From positions 36,373,632 through 36,437,631 of the forward strand of contig OX359246.1 of the NCBI GenBank assembly GCA_947179485.1: a DNA stretch of 64,000 bases. Reading direction: 5' to 3'. Position 1 is the stretch's first letter; each line of letters opens with the position of its first letter. Of the stretch, positions 23,869-36,028 are shown one piece after another. Under the pieces are notes generated by a model. That model saw nothing but the letters and a program-made list of their open reading frames with translations. It had not been told where the DNA came from and made no database searches. The position numbers and the translations under genes were made by a program. This DNA comes from Allacma fusca. Lineage: Eukaryota; Arthropoda; Collembola; Symphypleona; Sminthuridae.

Positions 23869-24453
23869 ATGAATTCCAAAATTGTTATTCTTCTAACTGT
23901 ACTTTCTTCGGTCGCTATCGGAATTACTGATGGATTTTGGAATAAACCAGCAAGGAGTAAGTTTTCAGGAATTTGGCATATTAAAAATGTAAACAGTACA
24001 CACATTATTACAGAATACTGTCGAATAATAATAATTTTACTGTAGACGGAAAGTCCTGGTCTTGCTGTAAGAACGGTCCAAAAAATTTCAACACCACTGA
24101 TGGCGGATGTAAACAAATTTGCACCTGTCCACAAATACGGAATAAATTTTTCTTTAAAAGAAATAAACACCCAGTAGCAAAATGCCAGCCGAGTAAGTTT
24201 ACACAAGCTCATGAATTAAGTTATATCATTAAATAATAATATAACCAAAAGTTATTAATTAATTCTAGAATTTTGTGATCCTAACCCGGGAGTAGTTCCA
24301 CCATCATCTGAACCAAAAGATGAGGAAACCACAAGTTTAACAACCAATGCAATTTCGTCTTCAACTGTATCCAGTACAACTGCCACAACTGGAAAAACGA
24401 TCACTTATGAGTCCACTCATGCATCTCCAATTACTGTACCTCTAGGTGTGTAG
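23869..24453 (+). CDS. Small secreted Cys-rich protein with Ser/Thr-rich tail, copy B
   Basis: Exons 23869-23956, 24046-24192 and 24269-24453 encode a 139-residue precursor that appears identical to copy A. The few coding differences from A are silent (for example CAT to CAC at His71). The first intron is 2 bp shorter than in A. The signal peptide, seven cysteines and Ser/Thr-rich tail are intact, so the copy looks functional. The TATA box is at 23769. Confidence 0.75.
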
Positions 24454-25188
24454 CGGGGGTAAAAGTATACAAAAAAAGTCTATTCATTAACAATTAATTT
24501 ACAATAAATTCGATTGTCATCGTAGAATAGTACACAACAGTAGAATAGCATCACATATGACGAAACTTAAATGTAACTAGTTCCTAAGGGAATTCTTTCA
24601 TATTAGTTTAATGGCAGAATTAATAGTCAATTATTGACCAATCCAGAAAAAGTTACAAGCATTGAAAATGAAATAAATTAACAACGGCCCTCAGATTGCG
24701 CTCGAAGAGACCCAACACTCAATTTTGAGGTATAGTACTATTTAGTAAAATATTAAGTAAATTTACTCTACATGCTGTGTCACCATAGTCATAACAGTAT
24801 AAAAATACAATAATTAATAATACAAAATTTAATAATTATTACAACAATGGGAATAGACTAGTTAAAGATTTATTTACGAAGGATCAGGAGGATACGAAAG
24901 GAGCAGCCATGAAACCATAATTATAATTATACATGAGCAAATAATAATTCAAATACATTTCTAGCAGAGAGCAAAAATAAAACAAGTTATAGATACCTTA
25001 AGTAGAGTAAAATAAAATGTATAAATTGTGGTCAGTAAATTAAATAAATACAATGATCAATTTAAGCAGCTAAGATCCTTAGAACTAACAATAATTCTCC
25101 TCACATAAAAACCTATCTGAGCCAATATTTCAAACTCTGCTGTTCTTAAGGCAATTGCAATCAATCAATCATTCATCGACATCGAAAA

Positions 25189-28100
25189 TTAAGCTCGAGG
25201 TAACGACAATAAACTGTCCCACATCCCGTCCCTGAGTGTACAGTTGAACTTGTTATACATGGGCTCAGTGGTGGTAATTTTCCGATCAAAATCCAGAATA
25301 ACAGTATCATCATACTTCCAAATGCAATTTATACAGGCGTTCGAGACAATAAGTCCAACGTAGCCTCCTTTAAAACCCATAAGTAATACCATAACCAGTG
25401 TGATTATGACCATGACCGCCAGCAAGGCCAGGCGTGGGATCATCATTGGGACCGGTATTATCACTTTGACGGCTTCAATAACAGGAAACAACTTCCGTCC
25501 CGGTTTGAGAGCGTTCCCCGCGTCCATCAGAATTTGCAACACCATCCCAACAATCCAAGCGATTAAACTGATGATCATTATAATTGATGTGTACAGGACC
25601 ACGTCGAAGCAAGCCGTCGAGAAGATGACAGCTACAACTGTGACAATAGAAATATATTAATTAATGAGGCAATTATTTAAGTGCGTTCATCCTTCAAGTC
25701 TAGGGGTCATCTTCTACAATGATCAGCTTACATGATATCAAAATGCTGAGATAACCAATAACGGCATGGAGAATGATCACAATCATCCTCAACATGGGAG
25801 CAGATGGACGAATTGGTCCAGTCATGCATTCCACATGTAGTAGGGCGACTGCAACAGCACCCACAATCTTATGCACCCAAATCAGTTGGACCCTCTTCGT
25901 TTCAATGTCAACTGCCGCTTCATCAGTGGTCTCACGCCCCGGTTGACACAACACCAGAACTATATGGTTGGGAGTAGTAATAGCACTAATAATTAATTAT
26001 TATTAACTTGTAGCCACACTGTGTTTTTGAGACAGTACTTTAGCCTAAAAATGCATCATATACTCTAACACTATAGACCCCCCTATAGGTTACATCGTCG
26101 GCATCGTGTAATCCTAACACATATGATTGATTGGCTAAAAGCAAATATCACCTAAACCGATGTACACCGCACCCTTTGCAGCATGAGACAAAGCAAAATG
26201 TGCCTGAAATATACAAAATCCAGATTAAATAATCAAAGGTAATTAATAGTTTAACTGAAAATAAGTGTACTTCTCACATAATAATTCCACTTGAAGGATA
26301 TTGCAAGCTCTGAATATGCGTTAGAAATTGTTTTAAAGATTATATTATTTTAAAAAATACCCAGAGCCACCATCCAACCAGCAAACATCCCCCTCCGGTT
26401 TCCTTCAGATATCTTGCTACATGAATGGTAACGACTCCGAGGGCAATCATCCCGAAGATCATGGCAACCCCATGGACCCTTCTTACTTTCTAATTGTACA
26501 AAAAAAAATAAACAATTAAGGTCTTAACTCAAATTTTGACATAAGAGAAACGACAGTACTAACATTGTCAGGAAAATAGTTACAATTAAATTACATAGGT
26601 TCTTCTAATGAGTCTTTTGTAGGCCTCACGAGTAAAGCTATTGTCATCCTCATCACAGGGCGTACAGACTTCACTATTTCCCTTTCCAGGTTGGGTGCCT
26701 GATGACCCCGCCACATTTGCGGGATCTAGATAGTCACATTTGCTTCGTGGTGGCCATTTACAGACTTTATTTGACATAAAATTTCCCGTGTCTCTAAAGT
26801 CACTATGAAATTTTGCTTTCGAGGCCAATATACAGTCATCGTATCCGCGTAAGTATGTCAGATCGTTTTTTTCACCGTTCCCAGCATTTTGGAAATCAAA
26901 TTTTTCAACGTGACAAGAAAATTGATTGTAAAAGTCCACGTGGTAGGGATAAGGCTGGAAAGGAATAAAAGGTTTTAGACAAAATAAAAATAAAAATAAT
27001 CATGGAAAGTCCAATAACATATCGTCGGCTAAATTCTAAAAGGTACCATTTTCATTTGCGAACCCGTTTAAAAAGCATAGGTTGCGAAATGAAAATGGTA
27101 CTTTTTCGAATTTAGCCAACGATATGATATCCGTCATTACCATCCCGTCTATGGAATCTGAAATAAAAGAGAACCTTGGAATTAATTAATGGTTACAGAG
27201 ATGTTCGTCATTACCCACCCGAATCAATCAAAAGACCTCATACATCAGAGGTCATTAATTCTATCATTTAATCACAATTCATTCAAAAATGCGGGATTTG
27301 AAGCCGTACCAAGAAATACATGATCAATTACTGACGTCTTCCCCCAAGAATTATCTCCTTGTAGCGGGACCATCAGAAACCTAGCGATGTATGTAGAAAC
27401 ATATTATTCAATATTGGCTCAACTTACAATTTAGAGGGTGGGCCTAGGTTCATAAAAACATATTTTTTAACCCTGCAGAGACCAACCTATTACCACGCTG
27501 TCCAAAAACTTCCAAAACAGAATTAAATTTAATTTCCTGAGTACACAGTTCAATTCACAACCTTGAAAAAAATGGTATGTGTTCATCACTATTTTGTTAA
27601 CACTCAGGTCAAGTTTCGTGTCCCCAACTTTCGTCAATTTTGAATAAAAAAATAAAATGTGGGACAACTTTAGCATCTTAGGCGCCATTTACAATGTAAA
27701 GCATACGGCAGCATTGAACACATTAGGGCCCGAAACAAATTACTTCCGTCAGATCACGGGTTCGCGTACAACTCGATGCAAATTATTTTGGGTCAATTTG
27801 AAGATCTACACAACTAAAAAAACCGGAGAAATACAAATTACAGACAAAATTATATATTACATATTTTATAGATATTATGTATAATATTTTGTATATATAA
27901 TATTAATATAATATATTTATATATATATTTATATTGTTTAGGTTTTTTTATATATATAATTATAATATATTGTATATATAATATATATATTTATATTGTT
28001 TAGGTTTTTTTATGTATATAATTATAATATATTGTATATATAATATATATATTTATAATTTTTAGGTTTTTTTATGTATATAATTATAATATATTGTATA

Positions 28101-30010
28101 TATAATATATATATTTATAATTTTTAGGTTTTTTTATGTATATAATTATAATATATTGTATATATAATATATATATTTATAATTTTTAGGTTTTTTTATG
28201 TATATAATTATAATATATTGTATATATAATATATATATTTATAATTTTTAGGTTTTTTTATGTATATAATTATAATATATTGTATATATAATATATATAT
28301 TTATATTTTTTAGGTTTTATATATAATTATAATATATTATATATATAATATATATATTTATAATTTTTAGGTTTTTTTATGTATATAATTATAATATATT
28401 GTATATATAATATATATATTTATATTTTTTAGGTTTTATATATAATTATAATATATTATATATATAATATATATATTTATATTTTTTAGGTTTTTTTATA
28501 ATTATAATATATTGTATATAATATATATATTTATATTTTTTAGGTTTTATATATAATTATAATATATTATATATATAATATATATATTTATATTTTTTAG
28601 GTTTTTTAATAATTATAATATATTGTATATATAATATATATTTAATATGTATTTATATATATATTACATATATATTATGTATTAATTGGTACAGATGAAT
28701 TTGTTGTCAAGATAATGTGTATATGATCCCTGCTAAGAAAATTAACATTGGACAGAGTGGTAATATGTTGGTCCACCCAACCAAGCACTTTTGTTGGTCA
28801 CTGCAGGGTTAAAAGGATATCAACATAATTCTCTGATCAGAAGAAACGCTCAAATACCGGAACATTTTAAAGCATTTAAAATGGGGATACAACCTGATAC
28901 AAGGAACATCGAAAAAAAATACATGGGATATATAAAAATAAAAGGATTAGCCAAAGAATTTTTAAAGACCAACATGAATTGAACCAATTCGAATTTCCGA
29001 CATGTGATATCCAAGAATCTGTAGTTCATGTGAAAGCTGGAGATTCCTTCGGTGCCCAGCTTGTTGGCATATGCGTAGACATTGGGATGCTGTGGGGAAT
29101 CAACATACCTGTATTATTATATCATCTTATATTTTTATTATTTATTTTAGAAAAATCCTTTTTATTTTCAATTCCTACAAAATGGCAAAAGACTATAGGG
29201 ACAAACTCGTAGATGAAGATATGAGCGTCTTCGGCAAGGAATGGCAGCCGCATTTCCTCCCAGCTCTAAAGCTTTACCCTTTTTGGCCGCTGCCAGATTC
29301 ACACCATCCCCGCAATCCTTACAGCCAAATTCCAGGTCAAAATTTCCATAGGCCATGCCATAGGGAGCAACGTTTGCTTGGACGAGTAGCCCCTTCAGGG
29401 GTACTTTCGTTGGGACGTGAATATGTATCCACTGTCTCAGATATTGGAAGATACTCCACCTTTCTATGGGCAGTAGATTGGTTTTTATGCGGAAAAAATT
29501 CACCTGTTAAATCAAAACAATCATTATTGACATAATCCATTAGGCGAATGCTAGTTGTGAGAGACAGGCTCATTGTCAGTTTTGTCCCGTACGTTATCAA
29601 TGTATTTTCCAACTGGGCAGGAGGGACACTTTGACCTTGTAGCCGTTGGTGTTTGTGTTAGCAGATTTCCCAGGATTGATGCTCCTTGCGCAAGATCATT
29701 TTGATACTCTACCAGGGTATCCACTGTTGACAATAACCAGAAGTTTCAGGGTCGAATATTAAATATAATGTCAAATATGTTATACATTCCTTATATGTAT
29801 GGTCGATGTTTACTAAAATCTTCTTTTATTTTGAAGAAAACTCGTAGGGAAATGGGCAAGGAAAAAGGATAACGTACCTGTGAGACACCATGGATACGTT
29901 CTCTTTGTGGCTTCAGGAGCTTCAGAATTTACTTCAGGGAGGAATGGAAGGGTCCCATAAAACAGGGCAAGTAGCCAAATGATACTGCAGTTCCCGATTG
30001 AAGATCCCAT
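25189..30010 (-). CDS. Reeler/cytochrome b561 protein, ferric-chelate reductase 1-like, copy B
   Basis: Exons lie at 29878-30010, 29593-29723, 29207-29503, 29002-29089, 27428-27443, 27310-27380, 27141-27157, 26595-26954, 26361-26489, 26152-26203, 25732-25959 and 25189-25637, giving 656 residues as in copy A. All splice sites, heme-ligand histidines and the signal peptide are retained. The 101-bp MITE and the longer piggyBac-like element sit in the same introns as in copy A. No inactivating change was seen, so A and B should make the same protein and differ at most in dosage. Confidence 0.8.
27022..27122. mobile_element. 101-bp TA-flanked MITE, unit B
   Basis: Same hairpin and same position as in unit A, with flanking TA. 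It was duplicated together with the unit and is not an independent insertion. Confidence 0.93.
27471..28808. mobile_element. piggyBac-like non-autonomous element, unit B
   Basis: Same termini and TTAA duplication as in unit A (27467-27470 and 28809-28812). It is 1,338 bp, exactly 62 bp longer than the unit A copy because of one additional minisatellite unit. Confidence 0.93.
27890..28652. repeat. 62-bp AT-rich minisatellite, unit B
   Basis: About twelve units of the same 62-bp repeat as at 20980-21680. The additional unit is one of the full-length TATGTATATAATTATAATATATTG type. Confidence 0.9.
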
Positions 30011-30840
30011 CTTGAGAGGGACAATTTTGAAGCTGTTAAAAAAATTATATTTTCAAATATAATTAGGCATCTGTTCAAGTAAGAGCGTTTAGCATAGTAT
30101 ATGCGCCGTCGATATCGAAAATCTCAATAAATAAAAAAAATGATGGTATTCCAAATCACAACCCAGATTGAATATTCTTCGGTTGAAGCCGAAGCCCAAG
30201 CGCCTGCATACTACCTCCGATGCAATGAACGTATCGAATCGATTTAAAAGGCTTAGACCACATCGAATTCACACGCAATCGCAGCTACTCACAATCAGAC
30301 GGCGTTGCTCCAGCTTCGTATTCATAGTATCATCGTTTCGTTGGAAATGAAAATGAATCAGAATATATTTATTTTTATTGGCGCAAAATCAACTTTTTAA
30401 GTAAGTACTTGGTAAGTACTTACTTCACGCCCTATTTAATATACTCTTTCTAATAACAAGACATGAAATGAAGGTCAAGCAACCCGTTGGAGTTCCGTAC
30501 GAGGTTGATAAAAATAATGACATGAATGATTAATGGGAGGTCTGACTTGTGTCATAATTAAAACTCCAGTTCTGCATTGTGCACCTCAACAAACAGAATT
30601 AAAATGTTCTTTCTAAAAGGAAGACCTACACAAAGAATTGGGAATGTCAAGCATTACAATTAGTATATTAGAATAGCAATAAATTTGCGAACTGGGCTAG
30701 AATTTGGTAGAAATTATCCTCAAAGTGGCAAAATTTTAGGTATAAAAGCTGGCAAAGTTAGAATAACTCACTCATATTGAGAATAGGATTTGCATGGTCA
30801 CAGAACCTTGTCACCTGTCCAGAGTAAATACTAGCGCATA

Positions 30841-31425
30841 ATGAATTCCAAAATTGTTATTCTTCTAACTGTACTTTCTTCGGTCGCTATCGGAATTACT
30901 GATGGATTTTGGAATAAACCAGCAAGGAGTAAGTTTTCAGGAATTTGGCATATTAAAAATGTAAACAGTACACACATTATTACAGAATACTGTCGAATAA
31001 TAATAATTTTACTGTAGACGGAAAGTCCTGGTCTTGCTGTAAGAACGGTCCAAAAAATTTCAACACCACTGATGGCGGATGTAAACAAATTTGCACCTGT
31101 CCACAAATACGGAATAAATTTTTCTTTAAAAGAAATAAACACCCAGTAGCAAAATGCCAGCCGAGTAAGTTTACACAAGCTCATGAATTAAGTTATATCA
31201 TTAAATAATAATATAACCAAAAGTTATTAATTAATTCTAGAATTTTGTGATCCTAACCCGGGAGTAGTTCCACCATCATCTGAACCAAAAGATGAGGAAA
31301 CCACAAGTTTAACAACCAATGCAATTTCGTCTTCAACTGTATCCAGTACAACTGCCACAACTGGAAAAACGATCACTTATGAGTCCACTCATGCATCTCC
31401 AATTACTGTACCTCTAGGTGTGTAG
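30841..31425 (+). CDS. Small secreted Cys-rich protein with Ser/Thr-rich tail, copy C
   Basis: Exons 30841-30928, 31018-31164 and 31241-31425 encode 139 residues, apparently identical to copy B and sharing B-specific silent and intron variants against A. The TATA box is at 30741. Such identity in a unit whose other half is clearly diverged points to recent homogenisation or an unequal exchange. Confidence 0.75.
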
Positions 31426-32160
31426 CGGGGGTAAAAGTATACAAAAAAAGTCTATTCATTAACAATTAATTTACAATAAATTCGATTGTCATCGTAGAAT
31501 AGTACACAACAGTAGAATAGCATCACATATGACGAAACTTAAATGTAACTAGTTCCTAAGGGAATTCTTTCATATTAGTTTAATGGCAGAATTAATAGTC
31601 AATTATTGACCAATCCAGAAAAAGTTACAAGCATTGAAAATGAAATAAATTAACAACGGCCCTCAGATTGCGCTCGAAGAGACCCAACACTCAATTTTGA
31701 GGTATAGTACTATTTAGTAAAATATTAAGTAAATTTACTCTACATGCTGTGTCACCATAGTCATAACAGTATAAAAATACAATAATTAATAATACAAAAT
31801 TTAATAATTATTACAACAATGGGAATAGACTAGTTAAAGATTTATTTACGAAGGATCAGGAGGATACGAAAGGAGCAGCCATGAAACCATAATTATAGTT
31901 ATACATGAGCAAATAATAATTCCAATACATTTCTAGCAGAGAGCAAAAATAAAACAAGTTATAGATACCTTAAGTAGAGTAAAATAAAATGTATAAATTG
32001 TGGTCAGTAAATTAAATAAATACAATGATCAATTTAAGCAGCTAAGATCCTTAGAACTAACAATAATTCTCCTCACATAAAAACCTATCTGAGCCAATAT
32101 TTCAAACTCTGCTGTTCTTAAGGCAATTGCAATCAATCAATCATTCATCGACATCGAAAA

Positions 32161-35100
32161 TTAAGCTCGAGGTAACGACAATAAACTGTCCCACATCCCG
32201 TCCCTGAGTGTACAGTTGAACTTGTTATACATGGGCTCAGTGGTGGTAATTTTCCGATCAAAATCCAGAATAACAGTATCATCATACTTCCAAATGCAAT
32301 TTATACAGGCGTTCGAGACAAAAAGTCCAACGTAGCCTCCTTTAAAACCCATAAGTAACACCATAACCAGCGTGATTATGACCATGACCGCCAGCAAGGC
32401 CAGGCGTGGGATCATCATTGGGACCGGTATTATCACTTTGACGGCTTCAATAACAGGAAACAACTTCCGTCCCGGTTTGAGAGCGTTCCCCGCGTCCATC
32501 AGAATGTGCAACACCATCCCAACAATCCAAGCGATTAAACTGATGATCATTATAATTGATGTGTACAGGACCACGTCGAAGCAAGCCGTCGAGAAGATGA
32601 CAGCTACAACTGTGACAATAGAAATATATTAATTAATGAGGCAATTATTTAAGTGCGTTCATCCTTCAAGTCTAGGGGTCATCTACTACAATGATCAGCT
32701 TACATGATATCAAAATGCTGAGATAACCAATAACGGCATGGAGAATGATCAAAATCATCCTCAACATGGGAGAAGATGGACGAATTGGTCCAGTCATGCA
32801 TTCCACATGTAGTAGGGCGACTGCAACAGCACCCACAATCTTATGCACCCAAATCAGTTGGTCCCTCTTCGTTTCAATGTCAACTGCCGCTTCATCAGTG
32901 GTCTCACGCCCCGGTTGACACAACACAAGAACTATATGGTTGGGAGTAGTAATAGCACTAATAATTAATTATTATTAACTTGTAGCCACACTGTGTTTTT
33001 GAGACAGTACTTTAGCCTAAAAATGCATCATATACTCTAACACTATAGACCCCCCTATAGGTTACATCGTCGGCATCGTGTAATCCTAACACATATGATT
33101 GATTGGCTAAAAGCAAATATCACCTAAACCGATGTACACCGCACCCTTTGCAGCATGAGACAAAGCAGAATGTGCCTGAAATATACAAAATCCAGATTAA
33201 ATAATCAAAGGTAATTAATAGTTTAACTGCAAATAAGTGTATTTCTCCGATAATAATTCCATTTGAAGGATATTGCAAGCTCTGAACATGCGTTATAAAT
33301 TGTGTTAAAGACCATATTATTTTAAAAAAATACCCAGAGCCACCATCCAACCAGCAAACATCCCCCTCCGGTTTCCTTCAGATATCTTGCTACATGAATG
33401 GTAACGACTCCGAGGGCAATCATCCCGAAGATCATGGCAACCCCATGGACCCTTCTTACTTTCTAATTGTACGAAAAAAAAATAATTTAAGGTCTCAACT
33501 CAAATTTTGACATAAGAGGAACGACAGTACTAATATTGTCAGGAAAATAGTTTTACAATTAAATTACATAGGTTCTTCTAATGAGTCTTTTGTAGGCCTC
33601 ACGAGTAAAGCTATTGTCATCCTCATCACAGGCCGTACAGATTTCACTATTTCCCGTTCGTTGGGTGCCTGATGAACCCGCCACATTTGCGGAATCTAGG
33701 TAGTCACAAGAGCTTCGTGGTGGCCATTTACAGACTTTATTTGAAATAAAATTTTCCGTGTCTCTAAAGTCACTATGAAATTTTGCTTTCGAGGCCAATA
33801 TACAGTCATCGTATCGGAGTAAGTATGCCAGATCGTTTTTTTCACCGTTCCCAGCATTTTGGAAATCAAATTTTTCAACGTGACAAGAAAATTGATTGTA
33901 AAAGTCCACGTGGTAGGGATAAGGCTGGAAAGTAATAAAAGGTTTTAGACAAAATAAAAATAAAAATAGTCATGGAAAGTCCAATAACATATGATATCCG
34001 TCGTCATTACCATCCCGTCTATGGAATCTGAAATAAAAGAGAACCTTGGAATTAATTAATGGTTACAGAGATGTTCGTCATTACCCACCCGAATCAATCA
34101 AAAGACCTCATACATCAGAGGTCATTAATTCTATCATTTAATCACAATTCATTCAAAAATGCGGGTTTTGAAGCCGTACCAACAAATACATGATCAATTA
34201 CTGACGTCTTCCCCCAAGAACTATCTCCTTGTAGCGGGACCATCAGAAACCTAGCGATGTATGTAGAAAAATATTATTCAATTTTGGCTCACCTTACAAT
34301 TTAGAGGGTGGGCCTAGGTTCATAAAAACATATTTTTTAAAAGGATATCAACATAATTCTCTGATCAGAAGAAACGCTCAAATACCGAAACATTTTAAAG
34401 CATTTAAAATGGGGATACAACCTGATACAAGGAACATCGAAAAAAAATACATGGGATATATAAAAATAAAAGGATTAGCCAAAGAATTTTTAAAGACCAA
34501 CATGAATTGAACCAATTCGAATTTCCGACATGTGATATCCAAGAATCTGTAGTTCATGTGAAAGCTGGAGATTCCTTCCGTGCCCAGCTTGTTGGCATAC
34601 GCGTAGACATTGGGATGCTGTGGGGAATCAATATACCTGTATTATTATATCATCTTATATTTTTATTATTTATTTTAGAAAAATCCTTTTATTTTCAATT
34701 CCTACAAAATGGCCAAAGACTAGGGACAAACTCGTAGATGAAGATATGAGCGTCTCCGGCAAGGGATGGCAGCCGCATTTCCTCCCAGCTCTAAAGCTTT
34801 GCCCGTTTTGGCCACTGCCAGATTCACACCATCCCCGCAATCCTTGCAGCCAAATTCCAGGTCAAAATTTCCATAGGCCATGCCATAGGGAGCAACGTTT
34901 GCTTGGACGAGTAGCCCCTTCAGGGGTACTTTCGTTGGGACGTGAATATGTATCCACTGTCTTAGATATTTGAAGATACTCCAACTTTTTATGGGCAGTA
35001 GATTGGTTTTTATGCGGAAAAAATTCACCTGTTAAATCAAAACAATCATTATTGACAGAATCCATCAGGCGAATGCTAGTTGTGAGAGACAGGCTCAGTT

Positions 35101-35528
35101 GTGTCCCGTACGTTATCAATGTATTTTCCAACTGGGCAGGAGGGACACTTTGACCTTGTAACCTTTGGGGTTTCTGTTAGCAGATTTCCCAGGATTGATG
35201 CTCCTTGCGCAAGATCATTTTTATACTCTACCAGGGTATCCACTGTTGACAATAACCAGAAGTTTCAGGGTCGAATATTAAATATAATGTCAAATATGTA
35301 TACATTCCTTATATGTATGGTCGATGTTTACTAAAATCTTCTTTTATTTTGAAGAAAACTCGTAGGGAAATGGGCAAGGAAAAAGGATAACGTACCTGTG
35401 AGACACCATGGATACGTTCTCTTTGTGACTTCAGGATCGTCAGAATTTACTTCAGGGAGGAATGGAAGGGTCCCATAAAACAGGGCAAGTAGCCAAATGA
35501 TACTGCAGTTCCCGATTGAAGATCCCAT
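32161..35528 (-). CDS. Reeler/cytochrome b561 protein, ferric-chelate reductase 1-like, copy C
   Basis: Exons lie at 35396-35528, 35112-35242, 34732-35028, 34530-34617, 34298-34313, 34180-34250, 34011-34027, 33568-33924, 33334-33462, 33124-33175, 32704-32931 and 32161-32609, giving 655 residues, one fewer than A and B owing to a 3-bp loss in exon 8. Amino-acid changes are scattered (for example V455D next to the VHKIVGA heme helix, and several in the signal and pre-Reeler region), but the frame and heme-ligand histidines are all kept. Most differences in exons 3 and 4 are silent, which supports these exon calls and suggests purifying selection. Its introns are free of the two transposons, so this copy has the ancestral intron structure. 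Confidence 0.8.
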
Positions 35529-36028
35529 CTTGAGAGGGACAATTTTGAAGCTGTTAAAAAAATTATATTTTCAAATATAATTAGGCATCTGTTCAAGTAA
35601 GAGCGTTTAGCATAGTATATGCGCCGTCGATATCGAAAATCTCAATAAATAAAAAAATGATGGTATTCCAAATCACAACCCAGATCGAACATTCTTCGGT
35701 TGAAGCCGAAGCCCAAGCGGCTGCATACTACCTCCGATGCAATGAACGTATCGAATCGATTTAAAAGGCTTAGACCACATCGAATTCACACGCAATCGCA
35801 GCTACTCACAATCAGACGGCGTTGCTCCAGCTTCGTATTCATAGTATCATCGTTTCCTTGGAAATGAATCAGAATATATTTATTTTTATTGGCGCAAAAT
35901 CAACTTTTTAAGTAAGTACTTACTTCACGCCCTATTTAATATACTCTTTCTAATAACAAGACATGAAATGAAGGCCAAGCAACCCGTTGGGGTTCCGTAC
36001 GAGGTGGATAAAAATAATGATATGAATG

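Larger units (their letters stand above)
23554..30525. repeat. Tandem duplication unit B (6,972 bp)
   Basis: The second unit, with the same gene and transposon content as unit A and nearly identical sequence. It is 60 bp longer: one extra 62-bp minisatellite unit less a 2-bp indel. It begins at the same ATGATTAATGGGAGG. Confidence 0.95.
30526..36028. repeat. Tandem duplication unit C (about 5,503 bp)
   Basis: The third unit, lacking both the 101-bp MITE and the piggyBac-like element, with precise empty sites near 33990 and 34337. The first about 1.6 kb is nearly identical to unit B; divergence rises to roughly 1% over 32.2-32.9 kb and several percent near 33.2-33.7 kb by eye. Similarity ends at about 36028 (GATATGAATG followed by unique sequence). 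Confidence 0.95.
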
